From: Clostridia bacterium
GTDB taxonomy: Bacteria; Bacillota; Clostridia; Oscillospirales; CAG-272
DNA: 44,964 bases
Direction: 5' to 3'
Assembly (NCBI GenBank): GCA_017631325.1
Contig: JAGBTM010000061.1
Span: forward strand, 1 to 44,964
Shown here: positions 1 to 8,700 of the stretch, in pieces
How the letters are laid out: every line of letters starts with the position of its first letter
Position numbering within the stretch: the first letter of the stretch is position 1
Made by a program: the position numbers and the translations under genes
The notes under the pieces: model-generated
What the model was told of the DNA's origin: nothing
What the model saw: the letters and a program-made list of their open reading frames with translations, nothing else
Databases searched by the model: none

Positions 1-2
1 CC

Positions 3-254
3 AAGGCTGCTCCCACTCCCAAGGCTGCTCCTGCTACCAAGGCTACTCCTGCTACCAAGGCTGCTCCTGCTACCGAGGTTGCACCCGCTCCCAAGGCTGC
101 ACCCGCTCCCAAGGCTGCTCCTGCTCCCAAGGCTGCTCCTGCTACCAAGGCTGCACCCGCTACCAAGGCTGCTACTGCTACCAAGGCTGCACCTGCTACC
201 AAGGCGGCTCCTGCTACCAAGGCGGCTACTGCTACCAAGGCTGCTCCTGCAAAA
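3..254 (+). repeat. 18-bp coding minisatellite (K-A-A-P-A-T)
   Basis: Fourteen head-to-tail 18-base units, with consensus AAGGCTGCTCCTGCTACC, encode the hexapeptide tail of the DUF1508 protein. Third-position variation (GCT/GCA/GCG, CCT/CCC) and P/T swaps separate the units. This suggests expansion with later drift under selection for composition. The array probably continues left of the window. Such arrays change length easily by slippage. Confidence 0.9.
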
Positions 255-674
255 GCCGAAAAGGCCAGCGAGAAGACATCTAAGTACACGGGCAGATTTG
301 AAATCAAAAAGGCAAAGGACGGCAGATACGTATTTAACCTTTACGCACCGAACCACGTTATCGTGGCTACCTCTCAGGTATATACCTCGACCGCGGCGGC
401 GCTTAACGGAATAAACAGCATAATCGCAAACGCCGGCAAGGCGCCTCTTGAGGACCAGTGCCTCAAGAATTATGCTCCGCGTACATATCCCAAGTGGGAA
501 ATGTATATTGACAAGGGCGGTCAATACAGATTTAGACTTAACGCGCCCAACGGCAGCTGCATCGTTCATTCTCAAGGCTACACGACCAAGGCAAGCTGTA
601 AAAACGGCATGGAAAGCATTATCAAATGCTCGGCTAAGCCCGAAATCGACAAATCTTATTTGAAAAACGAGTAA
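3..674 (+). CDS. Lys/Ala/Pro-repeat protein with two DUF1508 domains (5' partial)
   Basis: The reading frame is open from the left edge, so the start is missing. The first 84 visible codons are 14 consecutive hexapeptides of the K-A-A-P-A-T type (nucleotides 3-254), a basic, extended, histone-H1-like tail. Two copies of a domain of about 50 residues follow, at nucleotides about 285-455 and 485-640, with the YxFxLxAPN...S..Y...A...GI.SI pattern of DUF1508 (YegP family). Tandem DUF1508 is usual for the family. The biochemical role of DUF1508 is not established. The basic repeat suggests binding to nucleic acid or another polyanion, which is inference. The stop lies 17 bases before the fructose-bisphosphatase start, so the two are probably co-transcribed. 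Confident in the frame and domains, not in a function. Confidence 0.8.
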   Translation, partial: KAAPTPKAAPATKATPATKAAPATEVAPAPKAAPAPKAAPAPKAAPATKAAPATKAATATKAAPATKAAPATKAATATKAAPAKAEKASEKTSKYTGRFEIKKAKDGRYVFNLYAPNHVIVATSQVYTSTAAALNGINSIIANAGKAPLEDQCLKNYAPRTYPKWEMYIDKGGQYRFRLNAPNGSCIVHSQGYTTKASCKNGMESIIKCSAKPEIDKSYLKNE

Positions 675-691
675 TTTAATACGGGTGGGGG

Positions 692-2701
692 ATGAGCATA
701 TTGTCCCCTTCCTTTTTTAGAGGTTGTATGGAAAATTTTGGAATAGAAGAAAAATATTTCTCAGAGCTTTCTAGACGTTATCCGACGAGAGCCTCTGTGG
801 TGAATGAAATTGCAGGTCTTAACGCTGTACTGAATTTACCAAAGGGCACAGAGCATTTCATAAGCGATATACACGGAGAGCACGAGGCGTTTTCGCACAT
901 ACTGAGGTGCGCCTCGGGTGTTATCGGAAGGAAGCTCAGGTCTCTTTTCGGCGGCGAGATGGACGAAGAAGAAATAAGCGAGCTTGCAACGGTTATTTTT
1001 TATCCAAGAGAAAAGCTTTCCGACCTTGCCCTATCGGGACGCATCAGCGAAGAGTGGTATTACCGCACGCTTGAGCGTATGGTGAGCCTGTCTAAGCTTG
1101 CGGCAGAAAAATATACGTCCCTTTGGGTTAAAGAAAAGATAGCCGACGTAACCGACGGCTACTCACACATAATAGAGGAGCTTATATACGCTGACGCTAC
1201 AGACGGTAAAAAGCGCGAGTATTACAAAAGCATTTATAAAACGGTAGTCCGTATGGGTTACGCAGACGGTGTAATCTGCGCCCTTGCTTCGACTATAAAG
1301 GCGCTTATGCTTGACAGACTTCATATAGTCGGTGATATTTTCGACAGAGGTGCAAGAGCCGATATAATACTCGACGAGCTTATAGCTCAAAGATGCGTGG
1401 ACGTGGAATGGGGAAATCACGACGCACTGTGGCTTGGTGCGGCGGCAGGCTCTGCCGTATGCGTTGCTACGGTGCTTAACAATTCCCTATCATATAAAAA
1501 TCTTGACGTTCTCGAGATAGGATACGGTATATCGCTTCGCCCTCTTGAGCAGTTTGCCGAGAGGACCTACTCGGGCCTCGACGCGAGCATATATATGCCA
1601 AAGGGGGACGGGGACGGGGATATTCACTTCAACGACAGCAACCTCAATATAGCTAAAATGCGAAAGGCAATAAGCGTTATTCAGTTTAAGCTTGAGGGTC
1701 AGGCGATAATTAGAAACCCCGATTTCGAAATGGAGGACAGGCTTCTTCTTGACAGAATAGACCCCGAGCGCTGTGTAATAAAAATTGACGGGCGCGAGCA
1801 CAAAATCCGCGACGGCTTCTTCCCTACCGTCAACTTTGACCAACCGTACGAGCTTTCCGAGGGCGAGGCTGAAATAATGAAGTATCTCGTTGCGTCCTTC
1901 GGGGCGTCAGGCAAGCTCTCTCGCCACGCCAAATTTCTCTACGAGAGTGGCGGCATGTACAAGGTATTCAACAGAAACCTCATTTTCCACGGCAGTATTC
2001 CTCTCACAAGCGACGGCCGTTTTATGAAGCTCAGAGCCGCAGAGGGTCTTTCGGGACGGGCTCTTATGGACTATTTTGACAAATGGGCAAGGCTCGGCTA
2101 CTTTTCACCCGAGGGCACGCAGGAAAGAGCGCGTGGCAGAGATATTCTCTGGTTTTTGTGGTGTGGAAGGAACTCTCCTCTCTGCGCAAGAGAAAAAATT
2201 GCAACCTTTGAGGGACTTCTTATCGAGGATAAATCCACTCACATAGAGCCAAGAAACGCATATTACAACGCCTGGAGGACGCCTGAGGTTGCCGATATGA
2301 TACTCGCCGAGTTTTCACTCAGCGGCCCTAGGTGTCATATTATAAACGGGCATATACCCGTGAACAAGGGCGAAAATCCCATAAAGGCTGACGGAAGAGT
2401 TATAGTTATCGACGGTGGATTTTGCAAGGCGTATCACGACACCACGGGAATTGCGGGATATACTTTGATTTACAATGCCGACGGAATGAAGATATCGGCT
2501 CACGAGCCGTTCACGGACAAAATGACGGCTATAAAATATAATAGAGATATTCTCTCACAGACCACGGTTTTTGAGCAGGCAAAAAGCAAAATCCTGATAC
2601 GCGACTGCGACGAGGGTAAGGAAATACGCGATAATATTGCAGAGCTGATTTTACTTCTTCAAAAGTACGAGAGAGGCGAAATTAAAGAAAACTCTAAATA
2701 A
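692..2701 (+). CDS. fbp: Fructose-1,6-bisphosphatase, class 3 (Firmicutes type)
   Basis: Hydrolyses fructose-1,6-bisphosphate to fructose-6-phosphate in gluconeogenesis, in the cytoplasm. The 669-residue length matches the Firmicutes class 3 enzyme (B. subtilis Fbp is about 670). Calcineurin-like metallophosphatase motifs are present: HFISDIHGE near residue 56, GDIFDRG near 214-220, EWGNHD near 239-244, and INGHIPVNKGENP near 550. The class 3 enzyme is unrelated to the E. coli-type FBPases and is typical of Firmicutes and some Bacteroidetes. The start at 692 is preceded by a purine-rich GGGTGGGGG. A second ATG at 728 (MENFG...) with a weaker AGAGG is possible and would shorten the protein by 12 residues. 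Probably in one transcript with the preceding DUF1508 gene, ended by the hairpin at 2801. Confidence 0.95.
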   Translation: MSILSPSFFRGCMENFGIEEKYFSELSRRYPTRASVVNEIAGLNAVLNLPKGTEHFISDIHGEHEAFSHILRCASGVIGRKLRSLFGGEMDEEEISELATVIFYPREKLSDLALSGRISEEWYYRTLERMVSLSKLAAEKYTSLWVKEKIADVTDGYSHIIEELIYADATDGKKREYYKSIYKTVVRMGYADGVICALASTIKALMLDRLHIVGDIFDRGARADIILDELIAQRCVDVEWGNHDALWLGAAAGSAVCVATVLNNSLSYKNLDVLEIGYGISLRPLEQFAERTYSGLDASIYMPKGDGDGDIHFNDSNLNIAKMRKAISVIQFKLEGQAIIRNPDFEMEDRLLLDRIDPERCVIKIDGREHKIRDGFFPTVNFDQPYELSEGEAEIMKYLVASFGASGKLSRHAKFLYESGGMYKVFNRNLIFHGSIPLTSDGRFMKLRAAEGLSGRALMDYFDKWARLGYFSPEGTQERARGRDILWFLWCGRNSPLCAREKIATFEGLLIEDKSTHIEPRNAYYNAWRTPEVADMILAEFSLSGPRCHIINGHIPVNKGENPIKADGRVIVIDGGFCKAYHDTTGIAGYTLIYNADGMKISAHEPFTDKMTAIKYNRDILSQTTVFEQAKSKILIRDCDEGKEIRDNIAELILLLQKYERGEIKENSK

Positions 2702-2800
2702 GAAAAAACGCGCCAAAGCAGGAAGCGTGAAAAACACAAATAAACAAGCTTAAAGCGCAGAAAATCCAAGTAAAAAAGAAAAAACGAAAAAACAAACGAA

Positions 2801-2834
2801 AAGACCTGTTGCACACGTGCAATAGGTCTTTTTT
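2801..2834. terminator. Intrinsic terminator between fbp and the alaX-like gene
   Basis: A 13-bp stem (AAGACCTGTTGCA paired with TGCAATAGGTCTT, one G-T pair) with a 4-base loop is followed by six T. It terminates the plus-strand fbp transcript. A-rich sequence on the left flank means it may also work for the convergent minus-strand operon ending at 2933. Confidence 0.9.
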
Positions 2835-2932
2835 ATTAAATACAAAGGCTCTAAAATTACCAAAAAACACGGTCGTGTAAATTTGGTGTTTATCTTAGCG
2901 AGAAAAGGGGCTTGCATGCCGACTTGTTATAT

Positions 2933-4075
2933 TCAGCAGCCGAAATATTCTCTGATTTTAGCAAGCTCTGCCATAAACGAGCCTTGAACGGCATTTGGCT
3001 TTCCACCGCCCCTGCCCGAGAGAGCCTCGTTTATCCGCTTGATTTCGGCTGAAAGATTTACGCTGTTTGAGGTTATGACGTACTTATATTCGCCTGCCTC
3101 ACCGCCGAGCGCGACGAGCATACCGGACACCTTATCTGCCGCGGCGTTTACGAAATAGCGAAGCTCCTCGATAGAAAAGCCCTCGAAAAAGAACACTGCG
3201 TTGCCCTCGGTCTTTGCAACGGCCTCAGCGCGAGCCTCGGCAAGCGATTTGCGAAGCGACTTAATCTCGCGCTTTGCCAGCTCGGTGTCCGACATATATT
3301 TTTTAAGAGCATCGGCCGTATCGTGCTGAGGGACTGAAAGAGAGGCGGAAATTTCCTTGATATTCTCGTATTTTTTCCTATAATCCCGAAGCGCTCTTTC
3401 ACCTGCGACCATCCATATACGCATACCTCCGCGGTGCTTCATTATCTCGAGAATTTTGATAAGGCCTATCTCTCCCGTATATGCAACGTGCGGAGCACAG
3501 CAGGCGCAGCTGTCGACATCACCGATTTTGACTATTCTGACGTTCTCTGTGAGCTCGAGCTTCGAGCGATATTCAAGTGTGGGAAGCTCGTCCGAGGTTG
3601 GAAAATACGTGTCCACCTTTAAGTTGTCAAACACGGCACGGTTGGCCAGAAGCTCTACTCTATCAAGCTCTTCTCTGGTAAGAGGTGCGCTTATATCAAA
3701 GGTTACCTCGTCCTCGCCAATATGAAAGCCAACGTTCTCAAGCCCGTAAAGACGGTGTATAATTCCACAAAGGATATGCTCTGCCGTGTGACACTGCATC
3801 TTGTCAAATCGAGGGGCAAAATCAACTTTACAATGCACCATATCTCCCGAGACGGCTCGGTCGGTTATATGATGTACGACGCCTCCTTCCTCATATACGT
3901 CAAGCACGGTTGCGTCTTTTATTTTTCCTGTGTCGGCACTCTGTCCACCCTCGTTTGGAAAAAAGGCGGTTTTATCAAGGACCGTATCAAAGCCCCCATC
4001 GCACGGCTCTGAACAAAGAACTGCTGCGGTGAACTCCTTGATATATGCGTCGATATAGTAAAGCTTTTCAGTCAT
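2933..4075 (-). CDS. AlaX-type alanyl-tRNA editing protein (long form with DHHA1)
   Basis: Probably hydrolyses Ser-tRNA(Ala) or Gly-tRNA(Ala) in trans, protecting translation from alanyl-tRNA synthetase errors. The 380 residues resemble the editing half of AlaRS. A beta-barrel segment with FFPNEGGQSADTG (38-50) comes first. The zinc-site pair HTAEH (H96, H100) and CACCAPH (C192, H196) of the second additional domain follows. Then comes a coiled segment of about 240-290 and a C-terminal DHHA1 domain with GRGGGKPNAVQGSF near 355. No aminoacylation domain is present, so this is a free editing factor of the long AlaX class. It is the last gene of the minus-strand set, 48 bases after the RluA-type gene. 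ATG start just downstream of an A-rich AAATATAAAATG without a strong SD. Confidence 0.9.
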   Translation of the reverse strand: MTEKLYYIDAYIKEFTAAVLCSEPCDGGFDTVLDKTAFFPNEGGQSADTGKIKDATVLDVYEEGGVVHHITDRAVSGDMVHCKVDFAPRFDKMQCHTAEHILCGIIHRLYGLENVGFHIGEDEVTFDISAPLTREELDRVELLANRAVFDNLKVDTYFPTSDELPTLEYRSKLELTENVRIVKIGDVDSCACCAPHVAYTGEIGLIKILEIMKHRGGMRIWMVAGERALRDYRKKYENIKEISASLSVPQHDTADALKKYMSDTELAKREIKSLRKSLAEARAEAVAKTEGNAVFFFEGFSIEELRYFVNAAADKVSGMLVALGGEAGEYKYVITSNSVNLSAEIKRINEALSGRGGGKPNAVQGSFMAELAKIREYFGC

Positions 4076-4123
4076 TTTATATTTTCCTTATTTTGAGGTT
4101 TATTTTGAGGCAGAGCCAAAGCT

Positions 4124-4801
4124 TTAGATTTTGTACTTATCCTTACTAAAAAGGCACCACGGATATTTTTCGATATCGGGAAGCGAGCTTGCCTCGATTT
4201 TTTCGCTATCCAGAGTGAATGAAATGCGGCAGGAATAAAGGGCGATATTGCGCGTGCCGAAGTCACGGCTACCGTACTTTTTATCTCCCGTTATCGACAA
4301 GCCACGAGAGGAAAGCTGTGCGCGTATCTGGTGAAATCTACCTGTTTTGAGGGTGATTTTGAGAAGCGTTTTTTCACCCTTTTCGGTATTTACGAGCGCT
4401 AACGGTTCGCAGTACATCACGGCCTCCTTCGTATCCCGAGTGGCAAAGCGGCTGACCCTTGAGACATTTTGATTTGCCACCTTAGAGAGATGGTCGCGCA
4501 TCTCACACGGCTCGTTTACGGCGCCGTCACAGACCGCAAGATATTCCTTTCCTACACCCTCGCTACCGACGAGTGCCGAAAGCGCTGCGGCGCTTTTCTT
4601 ATTTCTGGCAAGCACCATAAGACCGCCTACCACTCGGTCAAGTCGGTGTACGGGGTAAACCTCTGCTCTCTCTCCCATATCCGAAAGCGTGCGTGAAAGA
4701 GCGCTTATGGCATCGTCCGAGAGAGTTTTATCATGCTGCGAGGGCATACCCTCGGGTTTATTAATAACTACCGCATTTCTGCTTTTATAGACTATTTCCA
4801 C
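4124..4801 (-). CDS. RluA-family RNA pseudouridine synthase
   Basis: Isomerises uridine to pseudouridine in rRNA or tRNA. The signature VHRLDRVVGGLMVLA carries the catalytic Asp at residue 55. Further family marks are NKPEGMPS (residues 14-21) and LKTGRFHQIRAQL near residue 150. At 225 residues it is a short single-domain RluA-like enzyme without an S4 domain; the target cannot be read from sequence. The start is GTG (4801) with GAGGG nine bases upstream. It lies between the ECF S-component gene and the AlaX gene on the same strand and precedes AlaX by 48 bases, so a shared transcript is likely. The stem-loop at 4830-4858 sits just before its Shine-Dalgarno sequence. Confidence 0.92.
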   Translation of the reverse strand: MEIVYKSRNAVVINKPEGMPSQHDKTLSDDAISALSRTLSDMGERAEVYPVHRLDRVVGGLMVLARNKKSAAALSALVGSEGVGKEYLAVCDGAVNEPCEMRDHLSKVANQNVSRVSRFATRDTKEAVMYCEPLALVNTEKGEKTLLKITLKTGRFHQIRAQLSSRGLSITGDKKYGSRDFGTRNIALYSCRISFTLDSEKIEASSLPDIEKYPWCLFSKDKYKI

Positions 4802-4829
4802 CTTTTTTCGCCCTCTTTTTTATTTTTTA

Positions 4830-4858
4830 GGCGGAGGCCGCTGTCAAAGACCTCCGCC
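4830..4858 (-). other. GC-rich stem-loop before the rluA-type gene
   Basis: GGCGGAGG (4830-4837) pairs perfectly with CCTCCGCC (4851-4858) around a 13-base loop. In the transcribed (minus) sense it is followed by an A-rich stretch and then the SD of the next gene, not by a U-tract, so it is not a standard terminator. It may mark mRNA processing, 3'-end protection of the upstream cistron, or SD exposure. The same layout recurs at 24407. Confidence 0.5.
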
Positions 4859-4864
4859 GCTTGT

Positions 4865-5449
4865 TTATTTGATTTTTTTCTTACTCATTTCTACTATGCG
4901 GTATACCGTGGGAACGAGTATAAGGTTCACTGCAACCTCTATTATGAAGTTTAGGCCGATAAGGACGGTGAGTATATACACGAGCACGTCGGTGCCGCCT
5001 GACCACTCTACCATTGTGTCCCAGAAGAACGTAACGCTGCCGAGGAAGAATATTCCGCTGTTGACGATGGGTGCCGTGACTGCTGCCATGGTAACGGCAA
5101 GATACTTGTTCTTAGCTTCAAGGGCCTTGTACACGAGAGCTGCCGCAAGTCCTGCGAGCGTTCCCTTGACCAAAACAACAGCAACGGTTGCTACGGGGTC
5201 TATCGCCAAAAAGGCTGTCGCGTCACCCGTAACCAGTACGGCAACACCAAAGACGAAGCCGAGCCACGGACCTGCCTTGATACCGCATACCGCAACTGCT
5301 ATAACTATCGGGACGAGCACAAAGGTAAGGCTGAATACGGGGCCTCTTGTGAAGAATGATATTATCTGAAGAACGAACACTATGGCAGTAAAAAGAGCCA
5401 TATACGTGAGCTGTCTTACGTTGATTTTGCCACTTTTAGTTGTTTTCAT
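4865..5449 (-). CDS. ECF transporter substrate-binding S component
   Basis: Membrane S component of an energy-coupling-factor vitamin importer; it needs an EcfAA'T module encoded elsewhere. The 194 residues hold about six hydrophobic segments (roughly 14-34, 40-56, 60-80, 85-110, 118-140, 155-185). A basic N-terminus and the opening RQLTYMALFTAIVFVLQ match the ECF S-component superfamily, where this helix contacts EcfT. A KKKIK tail ends the protein. The substrate cannot be assigned: it differs from QueT at 32528 and I see no thiamine- or riboflavin-specific motif. The start has AGGAGC eight bases upstream and a clear SigA promoter at 5485-5513. First gene of the run S component, RluA-type, AlaX-type. 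Confidence 0.85.
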   Translation of the reverse strand: MKTTKSGKINVRQLTYMALFTAIVFVLQIISFFTRGPVFSLTFVLVPIVIAVAVCGIKAGPWLGFVFGVAVLVTGDATAFLAIDPVATVAVVLVKGTLAGLAAALVYKALEAKNKYLAVTMAAVTAPIVNSGIFFLGSVTFFWDTMVEWSGGTDVLVYILTVLIGLNFIIEVAVNLILVPTVYRIVEMSKKKIK

Positions 5450-5484
5450 AATTGGGTATCGCTCCTAGGTTTGTCTTTTTTCTC

Positions 5485-5513
5485 ATTTTAGCACATTTTT
5501 TAGGATTTTTCAA
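5485..5513 (-). promoter_or_regulatory. SigA-type promoter for the ECF S component
   Basis: On the minus strand TTGAAA, a 17-base spacer ending TGTGC, then TAAAAT. The TGC makes an extended -10. The expected transcript start gives a short leader of about 30 bases containing AGGAGC before the ATG. Confidence 0.8.
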
Positions 5514-5519
5514 TACCTT

Positions 5520-5762
5520 TTAAGAAATTCGTGCGCGCTCGGGCTCGAGGTTACACGTGCGCGGGCGCACTTTACCCACCTGCGTATGTGCAACCAACTA
5601 TTTTGGGATATGCCCAACCAACTAATCTAGGGACTGTGCTCGGGCTACTCTAAAGACTGCGCTCGGGCTACTCTAAAGACTGCGCTCGGGCTACTCTAGG
5701 GATTGCGCTCGGGCTACTCTAGGGATTGCGGGGGTGATAATTTAATTAGGGCTGAGCTCGGC
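5520..5762. repeat. 23-bp tandem array after the large surface-protein gene
   Basis: Four near-identical 23-base units lie at 5632-5723 (core GCGCTCGGGCTACTCTA). A partial fifth runs to about 5731. An isolated core copy is at about 5535-5545, and a diverged copy (GAGCTCGGCTCAG) overlaps the stop codon of the gene ending at 5763. A short inverted repeat GTGCGC-GG-GCGCAC is at 5557-5570. No gene is visible in these 313 bases. The array lies immediately 3' of the surface protein on its transcribed strand. Confidence 0.85.
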
Positions 5763-8700
5763 TCAGAATTTACGCTTTTGTTCTGCGTTTTTATCCTTCA
5801 GCGTTACAACTCTTACGGCTTCTCCTCCCGTCAAGGCTATCATTTTTACAGCAGCAAGACTGAAATCGTTGGCATAGACCGAAAGAGGCTTGTCGATAAC
5901 GCCTCTGGCCAAAACCTTTAGATAGGCGGTATCGTACGGAACGAGGCTCTTTTGCTTTAAGGTGTTGACGTCCACGCGCTCGCCTGCAAGAAAGCTCTGG
6001 CTGAGAGTGTCTACGTTTATTATGCTTTTTGCCGTACCGCTTGTGTAGACGACCTCTCTTCCCTTTTTGACTAAGTCCTTTGCAAGCGCGTCGCTTATAA
6101 GCTCGTCTGCGCGCTCCGAGCTCATACCGCAGACCTCACTTTCTCGGCCTTCGGGTTTTAGGACAAGTGAGTATTTGTCAGCCGTAAATTCGTTCAAGGT
6201 CGAGCATTTGTAGGTATCGCTCACAAATTTCTCCTCGGGCGATACGTCCTCAGGGTCTTCCGTCGGGTAGGTTGTAGCTTCCTTGCGATAGCCTTCCTCG
6301 ACCGTATCGGCCTCGTTGTCTTCTGACGTGTCGGCATCGGCCTCGTCGTCTTCTGCCGTGTCGATTTCGGCCTCAAGGGCGTTTTCTTCGGTGTTAATCT
6401 CGCTATCGAGGCTCTTTTCTAATTTAAATTTATCTTGCGAGACGTCGCTCCGAGCTTCATGTTTAAGCGTCGAGGCAGATAGTATATCGGGGTTGAAAAT
6501 TTCTGTTACGTTTTTTGTTTTTTCTCTGTCAAGTCCCGCTCTGCTTCGTCTTTTACGGCTTGTCAAACGGAATTTGGCTATTGCCATAAAGTCGGCTATC
6601 CTCTCTCTTTCGAGATATAGAACGAACACGAAAAGCGCCGCGGCAATAAAAATAATTACGCCTATTACGATTTTTGCGCTAGTTTCTGGTGAGGGATATG
6701 AGAGGCTGTTTATTCTGCCGGGTGTGAGCGTTATCTTGTAGTTAGGGTTGTCCGAGCGAAGATAAATTTTGCCATCGCTTTCGTACTGCACAAGAGAAAG
6801 GCTCTCGCCGTCTACGACGCTACCCTTAGATATAACGTAGTTTGCATCGGATATATTATCCCAAAGATAGACGTTCATATCCGATACCGAAATAGATATA
6901 TTTCGAGCAGTTATCTCATACACGAGCGTACATTCAGAGCTTCCGTCCTCGAAAACATAGTTTTCGCTGTCGCTAAGACGCGCTACGAACGAGTATCTTC
7001 CAACCGATACGTAGGCGCCCTCCGACAAAAAGCTGTAAAGAGGAGATGACGTAGCGGGTGCGTGTGACTTGCCGTCGTATTCTACGGTAGCTACGGCAGG
7101 AATATTAACGCTCGCTTTTTTGATTTCAAAGGTACAGGGTGGTACTGACGGCGGATTATAGTTTTCAGCATCGTAGGAAAGTATAGCCTCGACGGTATAA
7201 ACGCCCGCCCTTACTGCGTCTATTTTTGTATATCCTATAACCGTTACTCCCTCCGGAAGTCCCGAGAGCGACGGTTGCTTTGAAAGGCCGTCGTAGTAGA
7301 ATACAGTATTTTGCCAAAGTGTTGAGGCTGTGTCGTAATCTGCGAGCGAAACGCTTATAGGCAGGGTCACCGAGAAGTCTTGGTGCTTAAAGGTGATTTT
7401 TGTGTGTCTTGCCCGCAGCTCTCCGCTGTCTTGATAGATTATCTGCATATCAGAGACCGACAGCTCTCTTTCGCTTCCGTCGTTGTATATAAGGCTGGCT
7501 GTTATATCGCCCTCACCAACGGTGCTGCACGCCTTGTAGGTTGATTTTGTCAGCTCAACCGAAAGCGAGACGGGTACGACCTTTATTATCTCAAAGCGCA
7601 TAGGCGAAGAGGTAAGAGATAGATAATTTCTGTTCTCTTTAGCGTAGGCTATCGCGTAATATACTCCAGGGACGGTGGGGGGCGCGCACTCGTTTTGAGC
7701 GCTCGGGTCGGTGAAATAACGAATAAGAGCCTCACCCGATTTTGCTATCGCAAAGACGTCAAGCTCCCCGCTCTCGTAAACGTCCTTTGCGTAGGGGGGC
7801 AAGGTCCAGGCGTTTTCAGCCTTAAGAATACTAAAGGAATACTCAGAATTAATGACGAAATAATCGCTTAGCTCACAATAGGCAACGGCTGTATATTCGC
7901 CAGCGTCTGCCACAGCTCCCGAAACAATAATTTTACACTCCGGCGCTGTTGCTTTTGGCGCTTGATTTTTGCCGTTGTAGACGAAGCTCTCACCCGTCCA
8001 GCTAACCGATATTCCCCTCGGTGTAACAGCAATGGTAGCCGTCATAGGCTCGGGTGAAATATAGTTTTTGCTCTGCGACTTAAAAGTAACGGTTACTGTT
8101 ACAGTACCGTCCGAGACGTGCGTTGCACCCTGCGAAAAGGAATACTCAACTCTAAGTCCGTCTGCGCCCACGGGAAGCTCACCTGAGAGGGTCGGAAAAT
8201 GCTCCTTGCCGTCAAAAACCGCGATTGCGTTATTGAACGACACACCCGTCATATCATAGCTCGCAGGTGATATCTTCCACTCGTGCGTTTGCTTTGGCGG
8301 AGCGTTATAATTTCTTTGGTCGAAGCTGAGCGTAGCCGTAGCGACGTATACTCCACACACGGTCGCCTTGGCGTCGGTATAGCCGATTACCGACACGCCC
8401 TCGGGCAGTCCCGAGAGCGAAACGCTCTTTTGTAGGCCGTCGTAAACAAAGTCCTCGCTTACCCAAAACACACCCGACATATCGTAGTCAGCCTTCAGTA
8501 TTTCAAAGGCTACGCTCTCAGATACGAAGGTGTAGTTTTTGTCATCGCTTATAGCGTAGGCCGTATAGCCCGCACCCGCCATGGTTTCAGAGCCGACGAC
8601 CCTAGAATACCGTATAACACCTCGAGCGTCAACGTACGAGGCGACAGGACATTTTGGTGTTCCGTCATAGACGAAGCTTACATTCTGCCACGATATTTCT

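Noticed and set aside
79-414. Leu/Pro/Arg-repeat open frame over the left-edge gene
   Set aside because: Frame-shifted shadow of the K-A-A-P-A-T minisatellite; no SD. The true frame continues into DUF1508 domains.
4869-5369. 166-codon plus-strand frame over the ECF S component
   Set aside because: Antisense shadow; low-complexity Ser/Thr/Ala composition, while the minus-strand frame has promoter, SD and membrane topology.
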